This document shows positions 39,374 to 47,061 of a stretch of DNA of 54,122 nt, one piece after another. Every line of letters starts with the position of its first letter. Position 1 is the stretch's first letter. Origin of the DNA: a virus; IMG/VR virus record IMGVR_UViG_3300036830_000174, positions 1 through 54,122 of that record, one strand, 5' to 3'. Below the pieces are notes generated by a model. It made no database searches. It saw nothing but the letters and a program-made list of their open reading frames with translations, and was not told where the DNA came from. A program made the position numbers and the translations under genes.

Positions 39374-40564
39374 ATGACCGACTTCCTCGACTACCAGCCG
39401 CTGTTCCCGGAGGAGAGCGAGGCGGCGATCTTGCAGCGGTGGATCGAATGGGCCAACGAGGGCCTCTCCGACACCGACCCGACGCGCACGGATACGCGCG
39501 AGGGCAGCATGTGGCGCTCGCTCGAGACGCCGGCGATCCAAGAGATGGCGCGGCTGTACGACCTGGCCGGCTCGGAGGTGCCCGCGAGCGCAAACCCGCT
39601 GAGCGCATGGGGCGGCTACCTGGACGACATCGCCGAGGAGTTCGGCGTCGAACGCCTCCCCGCCACGCACGCGGTCGGTCACGAGATTTTCACCGGGCCC
39701 GAAGGCACGCAGATCGCCACGGGGCTGCGCCTGGAATCGGCGGGCAGCGCCGGCACCGAACCGCTGCTGTTCACCGTCACCGAGGGGGGGGAAATCGGCG
39801 CGAGCGGCTCCCTCGAACTGCCGATCGAAGCCGTCGAACCGGGTTCGTCCGGCAACGTCGGCGCCAACGCGATAACCGCGGCGACGACCGCGCTGCCGGA
39901 AGGCGCGACGGTCAACAACCCCGACGCGCTCACCGGCGGGCAGGACATCGAGACCGACGAACACCTCTCCAAGAAGATCCTCGAACTGTTCGAGGGGCGC
40001 TCGGCCGGGACGCAGCTCGACTACATCATTGACACGCGCGAGTGGCTGCGCCTAAACGACGCCTCGCGCGCGCCAGGCGGCGGCACGGTCTCCTGCATCC
40101 CGGTGTGGAGCGGTGCCGGCACGGTGAAGGTCGTCGCGATGGACGACGACGGCGACCCGCTGGAAGAAGCGATCGTCGGCGAGTTGCAGGAATACTGGGA
40201 TCCGGGGAAAACCGGACGCGGCGAAGGACAGGCACCGGTGAGCGCCGTCGTCACCGTGACAACCGGGACCGTCTTGCAGTTGACGATCGTCGGCGCGATC
40301 ACGTTCCGGCCGGGCTACAGCCTGACGGGCTTCGGTGGCACGATCGCCCTACAGCAGCAGATCGAACGCGCGCTGGTGATCTACGCGCTCGGCGTGGAAG
40401 CCGGCGGCGAGGTGGTCATCGCGCAGATCGAGGGCGCGATCGTCACGGTCCCCGGCGTGGAGGACCTGACGGGACTCAAAGTCAACGGGAAAACGGCGAA
40501 CTTCGCCCTCGGCTCAGAACCGCCGGAAGTGCCGCGCCTGCACAAACTCGAACTCACCGAATAG
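39374..40564 (+). CDS. baseplate J-like protein
   Basis: The 396-residue product starts at ATG 39374, after TTGGAGA. N-terminal helices (ILQRWIEWANEGLSDTDPTR; RTDTREGSMWRSLETPAIQE) lead to the characteristic GYLDDIAEEFGVERLPATHA region and a beta domain (GTQIATGLRLESAGSAGTEP ... ANAITAATTALPEGATVNNP). A wedge portion with DEHLSKKILELFEGRSAGTQ, ending TVPGVEDLTGLKVNG, follows. This is the main wedge protein that triggers sheath contraction. GAG/GAA use changes near 39.64 kb. Confidence 0.85.
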   Translation: MTDFLDYQPLFPEESEAAILQRWIEWANEGLSDTDPTRTDTREGSMWRSLETPAIQEMARLYDLAGSEVPASANPLSAWGGYLDDIAEEFGVERLPATHAVGHEIFTGPEGTQIATGLRLESAGSAGTEPLLFTVTEGGEIGASGSLELPIEAVEPGSSGNVGANAITAATTALPEGATVNNPDALTGGQDIETDEHLSKKILELFEGRSAGTQLDYIIDTREWLRLNDASRAPGGGTVSCIPVWSGAGTVKVVAMDDDGDPLEEAIVGELQEYWDPGKTGRGEGQAPVSAVVTVTTGTVLQLTIVGAITFRPGYSLTGFGGTIALQQQIERALVIYALGVEAGGEVVIAQIEGAIVTVPGVEDLTGLKVNGKTANFALGSEPPEVPRLHKLELTE

Positions 40565-41110
40565 ATGCCTGCCGAATCAGCGCTTACACCCCTCGGCCGC
40601 GAGATGCTCGCGCGGCTGCCGGCGTTCCTGCGGCGCGATCCCGACGTCATGGGCGTCATCCATCCGCAGGCGCGCGAGCTCGAACGCCTCGAGGAACGGC
40701 TGCGCCTGATCCAACGCAACCTGTTCGCGGCGCTCTCCGAAGAGATGCTCGGACTCTGGCAGGCGATCGTCGGCACGACGAGCGACCCGCCGGGCCAGTC
40801 GATCGCGCAGCAGCAGGAAACAGTCAAGGCGTTCCTGCAGACGCTGCTCACGAGCGCGACGGGGCTGCACTGGCGCAAACTGCTGACGACGGCGCTCGGC
40901 ACCGGCTACACCTACAAGGTCCACCACGACGAACCGATCATCGACCCGCTGACCGTCGTCGTCGTGATCCCGTGGGAAGAAGGCTCGTCGCTGCACGGCG
41001 CGGCGCTGCTGTTCGCCCGCCGCGTGACGCAGGCGCACGTCCAGCTGACCGTGACCGAGGGCGAAGGCTTCGTGCTCGACCAGAGCCTGCTTGACGACAC
41101 CGTGCTCTGA
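40565..41110 (+). CDS. baseplate protein, YmfQ/XkdU-like
   Basis: The 181-residue product starts at ATG 40565, directly after the baseplate J stop. It begins MLARLPAFLRRDPDVMGV, contains long helices (ELERLEERLRLIQRNLFAAL; TVKAFLQTLLTSATGLHWRK) and ends with strands (PLTVVVVIPWEEGSSLHG). This is the layout of DUF2313/XkdU-type proteins that connect the wedge to tail fibres. The order baseplate J, XkdU-like, fibre is standard. Confidence 0.75.
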   Translation: MPAESALTPLGREMLARLPAFLRRDPDVMGVIHPQARELERLEERLRLIQRNLFAALSEEMLGLWQAIVGTTSDPPGQSIAQQQETVKAFLQTLLTSATGLHWRKLLTTALGTGYTYKVHHDEPIIDPLTVVVVIPWEEGSSLHGAALLFARRVTQAHVQLTVTEGEGFVLDQSLLDDTVL

Positions 41111-41144
41111 GGTTTGGGCGGCCGCGACGCCGTAGGCTGTCGGC
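41111..41144 (+). promoter_or_regulatory. late-type leaderless promoter
   Basis: GGTTTGGGC (41111-41119), 13 bp, TAGGCT (41133-41138), 6 bp, GTG 41145. It lies in the gap after the XkdU-like gene and would drive the fibre operon. Confidence 0.72.
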
Positions 41145-42512
41145 GTGCCCTTCTACCGGGACCTGCACGCCAAAGTAAAGTTCCCCGCCGACTACTCACG
41201 GGCGCTCGAGCAGTTCATCGGCCTGTTCTCGAACCTCGTCATTCACCAGGTCAGCGCGACCGTGATCGGCGTCGCCGCCGGTGCCAACAACGCGCAGGTC
41301 TCGCTCGGCATCGAAGGGCTCTGGCGGTGGAACAACGCCGAAGTCCAGGCCACGCATCCCGGCGGTGCCGCGGGCTCCTACGACATCGTCGCCACGACGA
41401 CCGCCAACGCGTTCACGACTGGGACCGAAGAAGAGGAAGACCACACGAGCTACAACTGGGCGCTGCAAATCGTGCCGACGGGGACGATCCCCTCCGGCGG
41501 CGGCATCGCGGCCACGCGCAAGCTCGGCACCCTCACATGGTCGGGCACGGCCATCACGAAGATCGAATCGGAAGTGCCCGCGCTGCCGCTGCACGCCGGT
41601 AAGCACGCGACGGGCGGTAGCGACCCGATCACTCCGGCGTCGATCAGTGCAGCAACGGCCACTCAGGCGACCGCGCTCGAAGCGGCCTACGAAGACAACG
41701 GCGCGAACGCCACCGGCATCTACCGCAACTCCGATTTCAGCTTCTCCCCGACGATCAACTCGGCGACGGGGGAACTCATCGCGGCGTCGGTTTCGGGCAA
41801 CGCGAAGATAAGCGGGGTTCGCACGCACACGGGCGTCCCGATCACGCTCGGTCTCATCCCACCGTCGCTGCCCGCCGCCAGCCAGTTTATGAGCGTGCTG
41901 ATTCAAGCGGCGGCGGCCAACGGCTTTGGCAACGCGGCCGTTCTCAGTCTCCTTTCCGGCGTCGCGAAGGCGACCGAAGCCGAAGCTCTCGCCGCACCTG
42001 CCGCTCCGTCCGCGAAAAACATGCGGATCAAAGAGGTCATCATCAAGAACACGGCGGGCGTCTACTCGATCGTCGCGACGCGTGATCGCCGTCCGTGGGC
42101 GCGCGGCTACTACAACTCTCAGAACACCTTTAGCATCACGAGCGTCAAAACGACGGCGTTCGTGCCTCTCTACCAGCAGCGCGCGGAGACCGGGCAGCCG
42201 CTCGTCGTCCGCGCGAATATTCCGGGGGAAAGTGGCAGCGGGGGCGACGAACTCACGCTGCGCGTCAGCGTCAACGGCTCCGTCGTCTCAGGCTCAACGC
42301 GCAAGTACGTGTTTGGGGTCTCGAGCAGGGCGGTCATCGCGTACGAGGCGCTCATCGCGACCACGGGAAGCCAGCTGATCGTGCTCGAAGGCGCGCTCGC
42401 CACAGAAGGCGCGGGACACCAGGTCAGCTTCTTCGCCAACTTCTTCGGCGAAGGCTTCGCTCAGATGATCGAGTGGGCGACGAACGAAGCCAGCTCGAAC
42501 GGCACGACCTAG
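41145..42512 (+). CDS. tail fibre protein
   Basis: The 455-residue product starts at GTG 41145. The N-terminal domain (MPFYRDLHAKVKFPADYSRA; VSATVIGVAAGANNAQVSLG) is an attachment part. A linker with LHAGKHATGGSDPITPASIS is common in tail fibres, and the C-terminal half is beta-rich (FSITSVKTTAFVPLYQQRAE; ELTLRVSVNGSVVSGSTRKY). It is the first gene after the baseplate and is expected to recognise the host surface. Its TAG stop (42510-42512) shares a CTAG with the stop of the minus-strand gene. Confidence 0.75.
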   Translation: MPFYRDLHAKVKFPADYSRALEQFIGLFSNLVIHQVSATVIGVAAGANNAQVSLGIEGLWRWNNAEVQATHPGGAAGSYDIVATTTANAFTTGTEEEEDHTSYNWALQIVPTGTIPSGGGIAATRKLGTLTWSGTAITKIESEVPALPLHAGKHATGGSDPITPASISAATATQATALEAAYEDNGANATGIYRNSDFSFSPTINSATGELIAASVSGNAKISGVRTHTGVPITLGLIPPSLPAASQFMSVLIQAAAANGFGNAAVLSLLSGVAKATEAEALAAPAAPSAKNMRIKEVIIKNTAGVYSIVATRDRRPWARGYYNSQNTFSITSVKTTAFVPLYQQRAETGQPLVVRANIPGESGSGGDELTLRVSVNGSVVSGSTRKYVFGVSSRAVIAYEALIATTGSQLIVLEGALATEGAGHQVSFFANFFGEGFAQMIEWATNEASSNGTT

Positions 42513-42850
42513 CCGGGCACGACGACTTCTTCGACGACGTCGGCCGGTTCGCCTTCGGCACTGAGCGCTTCCAGTTCTGCCAGCGTGAGCACGGGCTGCG
42601 GTTCGCTGCCGTCCGTGTCGAACGGGACTTCGGCTTCCGGGGCGGCCGCCGCGGTCACGGCGCCGGTCACGGGCTGCGCGCGGCTGCTGACCGAGTTCGG
42701 CGACGTCGCGCTCGAGCGCCGGTGCGCCGAACGGCGGCAGGCGTGCCGGTGGTGGTGGCAGCGGTGGTGCGCCGGCGCGGCGAGCGCAACGGGGGCGCTG
42801 ACCATGAGCGCCAGGAGCGCGAGGACAATCGGTGCGGTGTAGCGGGGCAT
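42509..42850 (-). CDS. secreted His-rich small protein on the minus strand
   Basis: The 113-residue product starts at the ATG complementary to 42848-42850, with GGAGG in its leader and the conserved GTTACCCGATC element before it. A signal peptide is clear (MPRYTAPIVLALLALMVSAP, cleavage near VALAAP). It is followed by APAHHRCHHHRHACRRSAHR, a metal-binding-like cluster, then an acidic, disordered C-terminus. It is transcribed against the fibre and lysis genes and shares its promoter type with the IclR and RecT operons. It may therefore be an early or lysogenic envelope protein, for example for exclusion or metal capture. Function unknown. Confidence 0.72.
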   Translation of the reverse strand: MPRYTAPIVLALLALMVSAPVALAAPAHHRCHHHRHACRRSAHRRSSATSPNSVSSRAQPVTGAVTAAAAPEAEVPFDTDGSEPQPVLTLAELEALSAEGEPADVVEEVVVPG

Positions 42851-42865
42851 CTACGGCCTCCTCGA

Positions 42866-42918
42866 GGATCGGGTAACGCCGCGAAGCGTATCACGCAGAT
42901 GGTAAACCGTTTGCCACC
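42866..42918 (-). promoter_or_regulatory. early-type promoter, copy 3, with upstream 18-bp element
   Basis: Read on the minus strand: an 18-bp element GGTGGCAAACGGTTTACC (complement of 42901-42918), 10 bp, TACGCT (42885-42890), 7 bp, GTTACCCGATCC (42866-42877), then GAGGAGG and the ATG. A near copy of the 18-mer (15 of 18 bases) occurs at 54081-54098 on the plus strand. The element sits where a -35 region or activator site would be. Confidence 0.7.
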
Positions 42919-42932
42919 TACGCCCGCGACGC

Positions 42933-42967
42933 GGTTTCGTCCGGCGCGGGAAAGTAGACTGCCCTGC
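42933..42967 (+). promoter_or_regulatory. late-type leaderless promoter for the lysin
   Basis: GGTTTCGTC (42933-42941), 13 bp, TAGACT (42955-42960), 7 bp, GTG 42968. It is divergent from the minus-strand early-type promoter; the two boxes are only 14 bp apart, so one bound protein could affect both. Confidence 0.68.
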
Positions 42968-43957
42968 GTGAAGCGCATCGCTCTCCCCGTCCTGCTCGTG
43001 CTCGCCGCGCTCCTGGCGCTCGCCGGATGCGGCTCGACGCAGACGCAGACGCGCACGGTCTACCGCGCGCTTTCGATCCACGCATCGGGCCCGTCAGCAG
43101 AACAGGCCGACGCCGCGCTGCCCTGCGACCCGACGCTCGGCCGCGGCACGATGGGCGTCTGCACGCCGCCCGGTCCTGCGCCGAAGTTCTCGCCGACTGC
43201 GGCGCACGCACGGCTGATCCCCGACGTCTCCGAATTCCAGAGCTGCGCGATCCACAGCGAAGTGATCTTCCGTGTCTACGAAGGGGGCACCGAGCGCGAA
43301 GACGCCAACGCCCGCTGCCACGCGCGCGAAGCCAAACGGCTGCACGTCTGGTACGCCGTCTACTCCTTCCTGCGTCCCGCGCACGGCGGCTGCGCCTTCC
43401 AAGCCGAGCGCACCATCGCGATCGTGCGCTCTCTCGGCGGCGTCATCGGTCCGATCATTGCCGACGCCGAGGTGCCGCTCCCCGGCGGCTTCGTGACGTG
43501 CTTCGTGCGCACCGCACAGCGCCTCGGCTACGTAGTCGTCACCTACACCGCGCCGGGCACGAAGCTGTGGAGTGATCCGTTTGCGACCGAAGTGTGGGTC
43601 GCCGCCTATCCGAACCGGCCGGGCTGCTTCTCCAACGCCTGCCCGCACGGCAACCTCGCGTCGCACTTCTTTATCGCTCACCAGTTCAGCGACAACTTCC
43701 TCTGCCGGGGCATCCGAGGCGACTGCTCGATCGATGAAGGCATCCTCTCCGTGCGCCAGACGCCGGCGTGCAACTCGGCCTGCCGCTCGCACAAGCGCAG
43801 CGACCTCGAAGCGCGCATCCGTACGCTGCGCCGCTACCAGAAGCGCTACGGATGCAGCCGCCGGCGACACGCGCATCAGCGCCTCGGTCCGAAGTGCCGG
43901 CGATGGTTCCGCGAAGGCGACGAACGCCATCGCGACCTCAAGAAGCTGCTCTCCTAG
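42968..43957 (+). CDS. GH25-like lysozyme with lipoprotein signal
   Basis: The 329-residue product starts at GTG 42968. A lipobox signal (KRIALPVLLVLAALLALAGC, Cys21) predicts lipid attachment. Residues about 80-270 fit a GH25 barrel: LIPDVSEFQ (Asp86), VIFRVYEGG, LHVWYAVYSFLRP, then GPIIADAEV with an Asp166-x-Glu168 acid pair, VVVTYTAPG, EVWVAAYPNRPG and HQFSDNF. GH25 enzymes cleave peptidoglycan glycan strands. Unusually many Cys (ACPHG, CRGIRGDC) suggest disulphides outside the cell. The basic C-terminus may bind wall polymers. It is a candidate secreted endolysin or wall-remodelling lipoprotein. Confidence 0.75.
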   Translation: MKRIALPVLLVLAALLALAGCGSTQTQTRTVYRALSIHASGPSAEQADAALPCDPTLGRGTMGVCTPPGPAPKFSPTAAHARLIPDVSEFQSCAIHSEVIFRVYEGGTEREDANARCHAREAKRLHVWYAVYSFLRPAHGGCAFQAERTIAIVRSLGGVIGPIIADAEVPLPGGFVTCFVRTAQRLGYVVVTYTAPGTKLWSDPFATEVWVAAYPNRPGCFSNACPHGNLASHFFIAHQFSDNFLCRGIRGDCSIDEGILSVRQTPACNSACRSHKRSDLEARIRTLRRYQKRYGCSRRRHAHQRLGPKCRRWFREGDERHRDLKKLLS

Positions 43958-43971
43958 GCGGTTTCCCGCCG

Positions 43972-44331
43972 ATGCCAGTCGAGGAGACGAAACCGGCGGA
44001 AGCCCGGCTCGTCACGCGTAAAGACGGCACCTTCGCGCGCACGATCCGTCTGTGGGCGAAAAAGGCGCAGGGAGTCCCGTTCCTGGCCGACTCTTTCGAG
44101 TGGGAGTTCGTCGACGTCAAGACGCTCACCGAAGGCCACGGGCTGACCGTCACGCCCGGCCGTGAAGCCGAAGGCGACGAACCGGCGATCCCGACCGTCA
44201 TCACCGCCTACATGAGCCCGACCGAAACGGCGGCGATCGAAGCCACACAGGCGCGCCACCGTCTCTCTTGGAGACGCGGCGAAGACAAAGACTTCCTGCT
44301 CGTGGGCTCGATTCTGTTCGAGGAACCGTGA
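43972..44331 (+). CDS. unknown protein in the fibre module
   Basis: The 119-residue product starts at ATG 43972, just after a short GGCGG/CCGCC hairpin (43959-43971). It is beta-rich (EARLVTRKDGTFARTIRLWA; FEWEFVDVKTLTEGHGLTVT; HRLSWRRGEDKDFLLVG). It may be a small fibre-associated or chaperone protein. No family is recognised. Confidence 0.58.
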   Translation: MPVEETKPAEARLVTRKDGTFARTIRLWAKKAQGVPFLADSFEWEFVDVKTLTEGHGLTVTPGREAEGDEPAIPTVITAYMSPTETAAIEATQARHRLSWRRGEDKDFLLVGSILFEEP

Positions 44332-44633
44332 GCGAAGGCACCGACGACATCACACTCGAGTTGATCGCACCGGCTACGATCGAACTCGACCTCGATCAGA
44401 GCGCGGTTGGACCCCCTGGGCCACCAGGCCCCTCGAGCACCTTCTCCTACGTCCACGAGCAGGGGTTTGCCTCATCGGTATGGACTATCGTCCACGATCT
44501 TGACTGCTACCCGATTCCGCTCGTGCAGGACACCGCGAACGACGAGATAGAGGGCGCCGTGAACTACGTGAGCCTGAACGAATTGACGATCACCTTTAGC
44601 GCTGCGGTCGCAGGAACCGCATTTCTGAACTAG
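44328..44633 (+). CDS. short fibre protein with collagen-like motif
   Basis: The 101-residue product starts at GTG 44328 (GTGA overlap). After an acidic N-terminus comes VGPPGPPGPSSTFSYVHEQG, a short collagen-like Gly-Pro-Pro run. A beta domain of the kind found at phage fibre ends follows (SSVWTIVHDLDCYPIPLVQD; YVSLNELTITFSAAVAGTAF). It is probably a trimeric accessory fibre. Confidence 0.65.
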   Translation: MSEGTDDITLELIAPATIELDLDQSAVGPPGPPGPSSTFSYVHEQGFASSVWTIVHDLDCYPIPLVQDTANDEIEGAVNYVSLNELTITFSAAVAGTAFLN

Positions 44634-44637
44634 AGAG

Positions 44638-45759
44638 ATGGCCCGCAAGTACCTAGTCCCGATCGACCTCGCAGGCAACGAACTGCGAAACATGGTCATG
44701 CAGGTCCTCGCCGCGCCGCCGAGCACGCCCAAAGAAGCGCAATGGTACTTCGACTCGGTCAAACATGAACCGGGCTACTACAACGGCACCGAATGGAAGT
44801 ATGGCGCGGCCGCCATCGCCGAAGCGACGGCCTCGGTGCTCGGCACGGTCAAGCTCGCCGGCGATCTGGCGGCCGGCTCCGGCGCTGCACCCCAGGTCAC
44901 GGGCCTGCACCTCGCCGGCGACACGGCGATCAACCACAAGCTGACGTCGGTCTCCGAACCGACGAACGCCGGCGACGCTGCAACGAAGGCCTACGTCGAT
45001 GGCAAGGTCTCCGGCCTCGCGTGGAAGTCCCCGGCGCAGCTCGCCACCGCGGCCGCGCTGGCCGCCTACACGCAGTCGGGCTCCGGTCCGACCGGCACGC
45101 TGGAAGCCAACGCCAACGGCGCGCTGACGATCGATGGCGTCGCGGTCACGGTGAAAATGCGCGTGTGGGTCAAGAACGCGGTCGAAGAAAAGCACAACGG
45201 CATGTACGAAGTGGTGCAGGCCGGCGGCGTGGCGGAAAAGTACAAGCTCGTCCGCACGGCTGATGCGAACACCGGTGCCGCGCTCGAAGACGCTGCCGCG
45301 TTCGTGCGTGAAGGCACCGCGAACGCCGCCAAGGAGTTCGTCGTCTCAGACACCGGTGCCATCACGATCGACACGACCGCAATCAAAGTCATCGAATTCC
45401 AGAGCGGCGCGGCGCTCGCCGGCGACGGCGTCTACACCGAACGCTCGGCCAACACGATCATCCTCAAGAGCGGCTCAACGCCCTCGACGCCGGGCAACGG
45501 TGAAGTCTCAGCGGTCACGGCCGGCGCAGCGCACAAGAAGACCGCAGCGCTCACCGGCAACGGATCGCTCACCGAATTCACGATCACGCACAACCTCGGC
45601 ACGCGCCTACTGCTCGTGCAAGGGCAGGAAGCCTCCGGCGGCGAACCGGGCAACCCCGTCGAAGTGGACTGGGAACCGACATCGGCGAACGCGATCAAGG
45701 TCAAGTTCGCGGCCGCGCTCGGCTCCGGGCTGACCAGCTTCGTGACGATCTTCGGCTAG
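44638..45759 (+). CDS. tail fibre protein
   Basis: The 373-residue product starts at ATG 44638. It begins ARKYLVPIDLAGNELRNMVM and has ASVLGTVKLAGDLAAGSGAA and EPTNAGDAATKAYVDGK, typical fibre repeats. These are followed by beta segments with VRTADANTGAALEDAAAFV and a C-terminal ALTGNGSLTEFTITHNLGTR head. This N-terminus and the 'TNAGDAATKAYVD' motif are common in myophage fibres. Probably the main receptor-binding fibre. Confidence 0.75.
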   Translation: MARKYLVPIDLAGNELRNMVMQVLAAPPSTPKEAQWYFDSVKHEPGYYNGTEWKYGAAAIAEATASVLGTVKLAGDLAAGSGAAPQVTGLHLAGDTAINHKLTSVSEPTNAGDAATKAYVDGKVSGLAWKSPAQLATAAALAAYTQSGSGPTGTLEANANGALTIDGVAVTVKMRVWVKNAVEEKHNGMYEVVQAGGVAEKYKLVRTADANTGAALEDAAAFVREGTANAAKEFVVSDTGAITIDTTAIKVIEFQSGAALAGDGVYTERSANTIILKSGSTPSTPGNGEVSAVTAGAAHKKTAALTGNGSLTEFTITHNLGTRLLLVQGQEASGGEPGNPVEVDWEPTSANAIKVKFAAALGSGLTSFVTIFG

Positions 45760-45765
45760 ACCGGC

Positions 45766-46227
45766 GTGGCGAACGTCCGCGTCATCAACTGGCTCGCCAG
45801 TTTCTCGGCTGGCCTGCGTCTACCAACTGGTGCGGGTGCCGGCAAGATCGCGGTCTCGGATGCGTCCGGGAACATCTCATGGGGCGAAGGTCCGACGTGG
45901 GAAAACATCACCGAACTAAACGCTGGTCTCTCGGCACTGAGCGTACTTACGTGGAGCACGTTGCAGGCTGGCGCTCTTGCTGGTATCGGCTATCTCTCTG
46001 GTGCGCTGGAAGTCAAATCCGAAGTCGCAGTGAAAGCCAAACTGTTCCTACTGCCGGCCATCGCCCGGCCGGAAAAACAGCAGGGCATTCTTCTGAGCAA
46101 CTTCGGCAACGCCGCCAACTACAGCGCACTCATAAAGACAAACGGCGAAGTCATACTCGAACAGACGCCTATAAAACTCGCTGGGACTCCCGTTGTGCTG
46201 AACAATCATTACCGACTAAAGGGGTAG
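45766..46227 (+). CDS. small fibre-like protein
   Basis: The 153-residue product starts at GTG 45766. It has short strands and Gly/Ala-rich segments (GLRLPTGAGAGKIAVSDASG; ITELNAGLSALSVLTWSTLQ) and a beta C-terminus (QQGILLSNFGNAANYSALIK). Composition is lower in GC than the flanking fibres. It may be a distal fibre tip or a fibre chaperone. Confidence 0.58.
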   Translation: MANVRVINWLASFSAGLRLPTGAGAGKIAVSDASGNISWGEGPTWENITELNAGLSALSVLTWSTLQAGALAGIGYLSGALEVKSEVAVKAKLFLLPAIARPEKQQGILLSNFGNAANYSALIKTNGEVILEQTPIKLAGTPVVLNNHYRLKG

Positions 46228-46230
46228 GCA

Positions 46231-46497
46231 ATGAAGTCTTATCGCATAGAACGAGTAACCGAAGAAGTCACGATCGAAGGGGAGGACGGCTGGTTGCCGA
46301 AGTCGTGGGCAGAACCAGGCGGACGCTTCGAGGATTCGACGATCACCGCCGAACGATTCGGGTGCCCGTCGCCGGAAACGGCCGTCATCGTGCAGGCAGA
46401 AAGCCCAGAGGACGCGATCACGCTGATGGAAGGACAGCCCGGCAGCCCTGCAAATGAAGGAGGACCGTTCGCCGCCTCGGAGGTCACGGTCAAATAG
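46231..46497 (+). CDS. small unknown protein, fibre module
   Basis: The 88-residue product starts at ATG 46231, three bases after the previous stop. It is acidic, with VTEEVTIEGEDGWLPKSWAE and a helix near ESPEDAITLMEGQPG. It could be a fibre assembly chaperone or a DUF-type accessory protein. No family is recognised. Confidence 0.55.
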   Translation: MKSYRIERVTEEVTIEGEDGWLPKSWAEPGGRFEDSTITAERFGCPSPETAVIVQAESPEDAITLMEGQPGSPANEGGPFAASEVTVK

Positions 46498-46553
46498 CGT
46501 CCTAGCGTCTGCGTAGCGTGCCGAGCATCAATCCCCGTATAAGGAGGCACCCC
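46495..46553 (+). promoter_or_regulatory. triple TAGCGT repeat and strong ribosome-binding site before the holin candidate
   Basis: TAGCGT occurs at 46495, 46503 and 46514, a TAnnnT-type array; the last is spaced for a start near 46527. AAGGAGG (46541-46547) is six bases before GTG 46554. No GGTTTG-like box is seen. Confidence 0.35.
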
Positions 46554-47060
46554 GTGACCTACTCGTTGTCGTTCGCACCGCTCGTCCGCCTTGCGGCCTT
46601 CGCGGTTGCGCTCTGGCGTCTGCTCGTCCCCGTCCTTGAGCGCCGTGTCGTGAGGCTCATCGCCTACGGTGCCGCGTTCGCGCTCGTCCTGCTGCTGCTC
46701 GTGCCGGCGCTCGGCCTCGCCGACCTGCCGGCGAAAGCCACGCCGGGCTTCGTGCTGCCCTACGCGCAGCTATGGGCGCTCGTGGTCGGATTGCTCACGC
46801 CACTGGTCGCCTACGTCGTCAACTCGAAGCTGTGGAAAAACGCGCCGGAACCGTACAAGGCGTTCGTGCAGCTCGCTATCTCAGCCGTCGCCACCGCCAT
46901 CTACACGGCGTGCGCGACGAACGTCATCGGATGGAACGACGCGACGCTGCAGCTGATCCTGACCGGCGTGCTCGGTTCGCTCTCCGCCCACGGCCTGCTC
47001 TGGAAGCCGAGCGGCGTCGCGGCACGACTGCGCGGGGAGACGCCGAAGGCACTCGCCTAA
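46554..47060 (+). CDS. holin candidate, multi-pass membrane protein
   Basis: The 168-residue product starts at GTG 46554, chosen for AAGGAGG six bases upstream; GTG 46518 is in frame but lacks one. About four hydrophobic segments are visible: LVRLAAFAVALWRLLVPVL, LIAYGAAFALVLLLLVPALG, LWALVVGLLTPLVAYVV and a less hydrophobic AISAVATAIYTACATNVIG. The third, with the following NSKLWKNAPEPYKAFVQ, resembles actinophage holins. It closes the fibre/lysis region, 3 kb after the lysin. Holin function is likely but not certain. Confidence 0.65.
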   Translation: MTYSLSFAPLVRLAAFAVALWRLLVPVLERRVVRLIAYGAAFALVLLLLVPALGLADLPAKATPGFVLPYAQLWALVVGLLTPLVAYVVNSKLWKNAPEPYKAFVQLAISAVATAIYTACATNVIGWNDATLQLILTGVLGSLSAHGLLWKPSGVAARLRGETPKALA

Positions 47061-47061
47061 C

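Noticed and set aside
44464-44486. GGTTTGCCT, 13 bp, TATCGT inside the collagen-like fibre gene
   Set aside because: It fits the late-promoter spacing but lies mid-gene with no start codon of a following gene at the right distance, so I treat it as chance.
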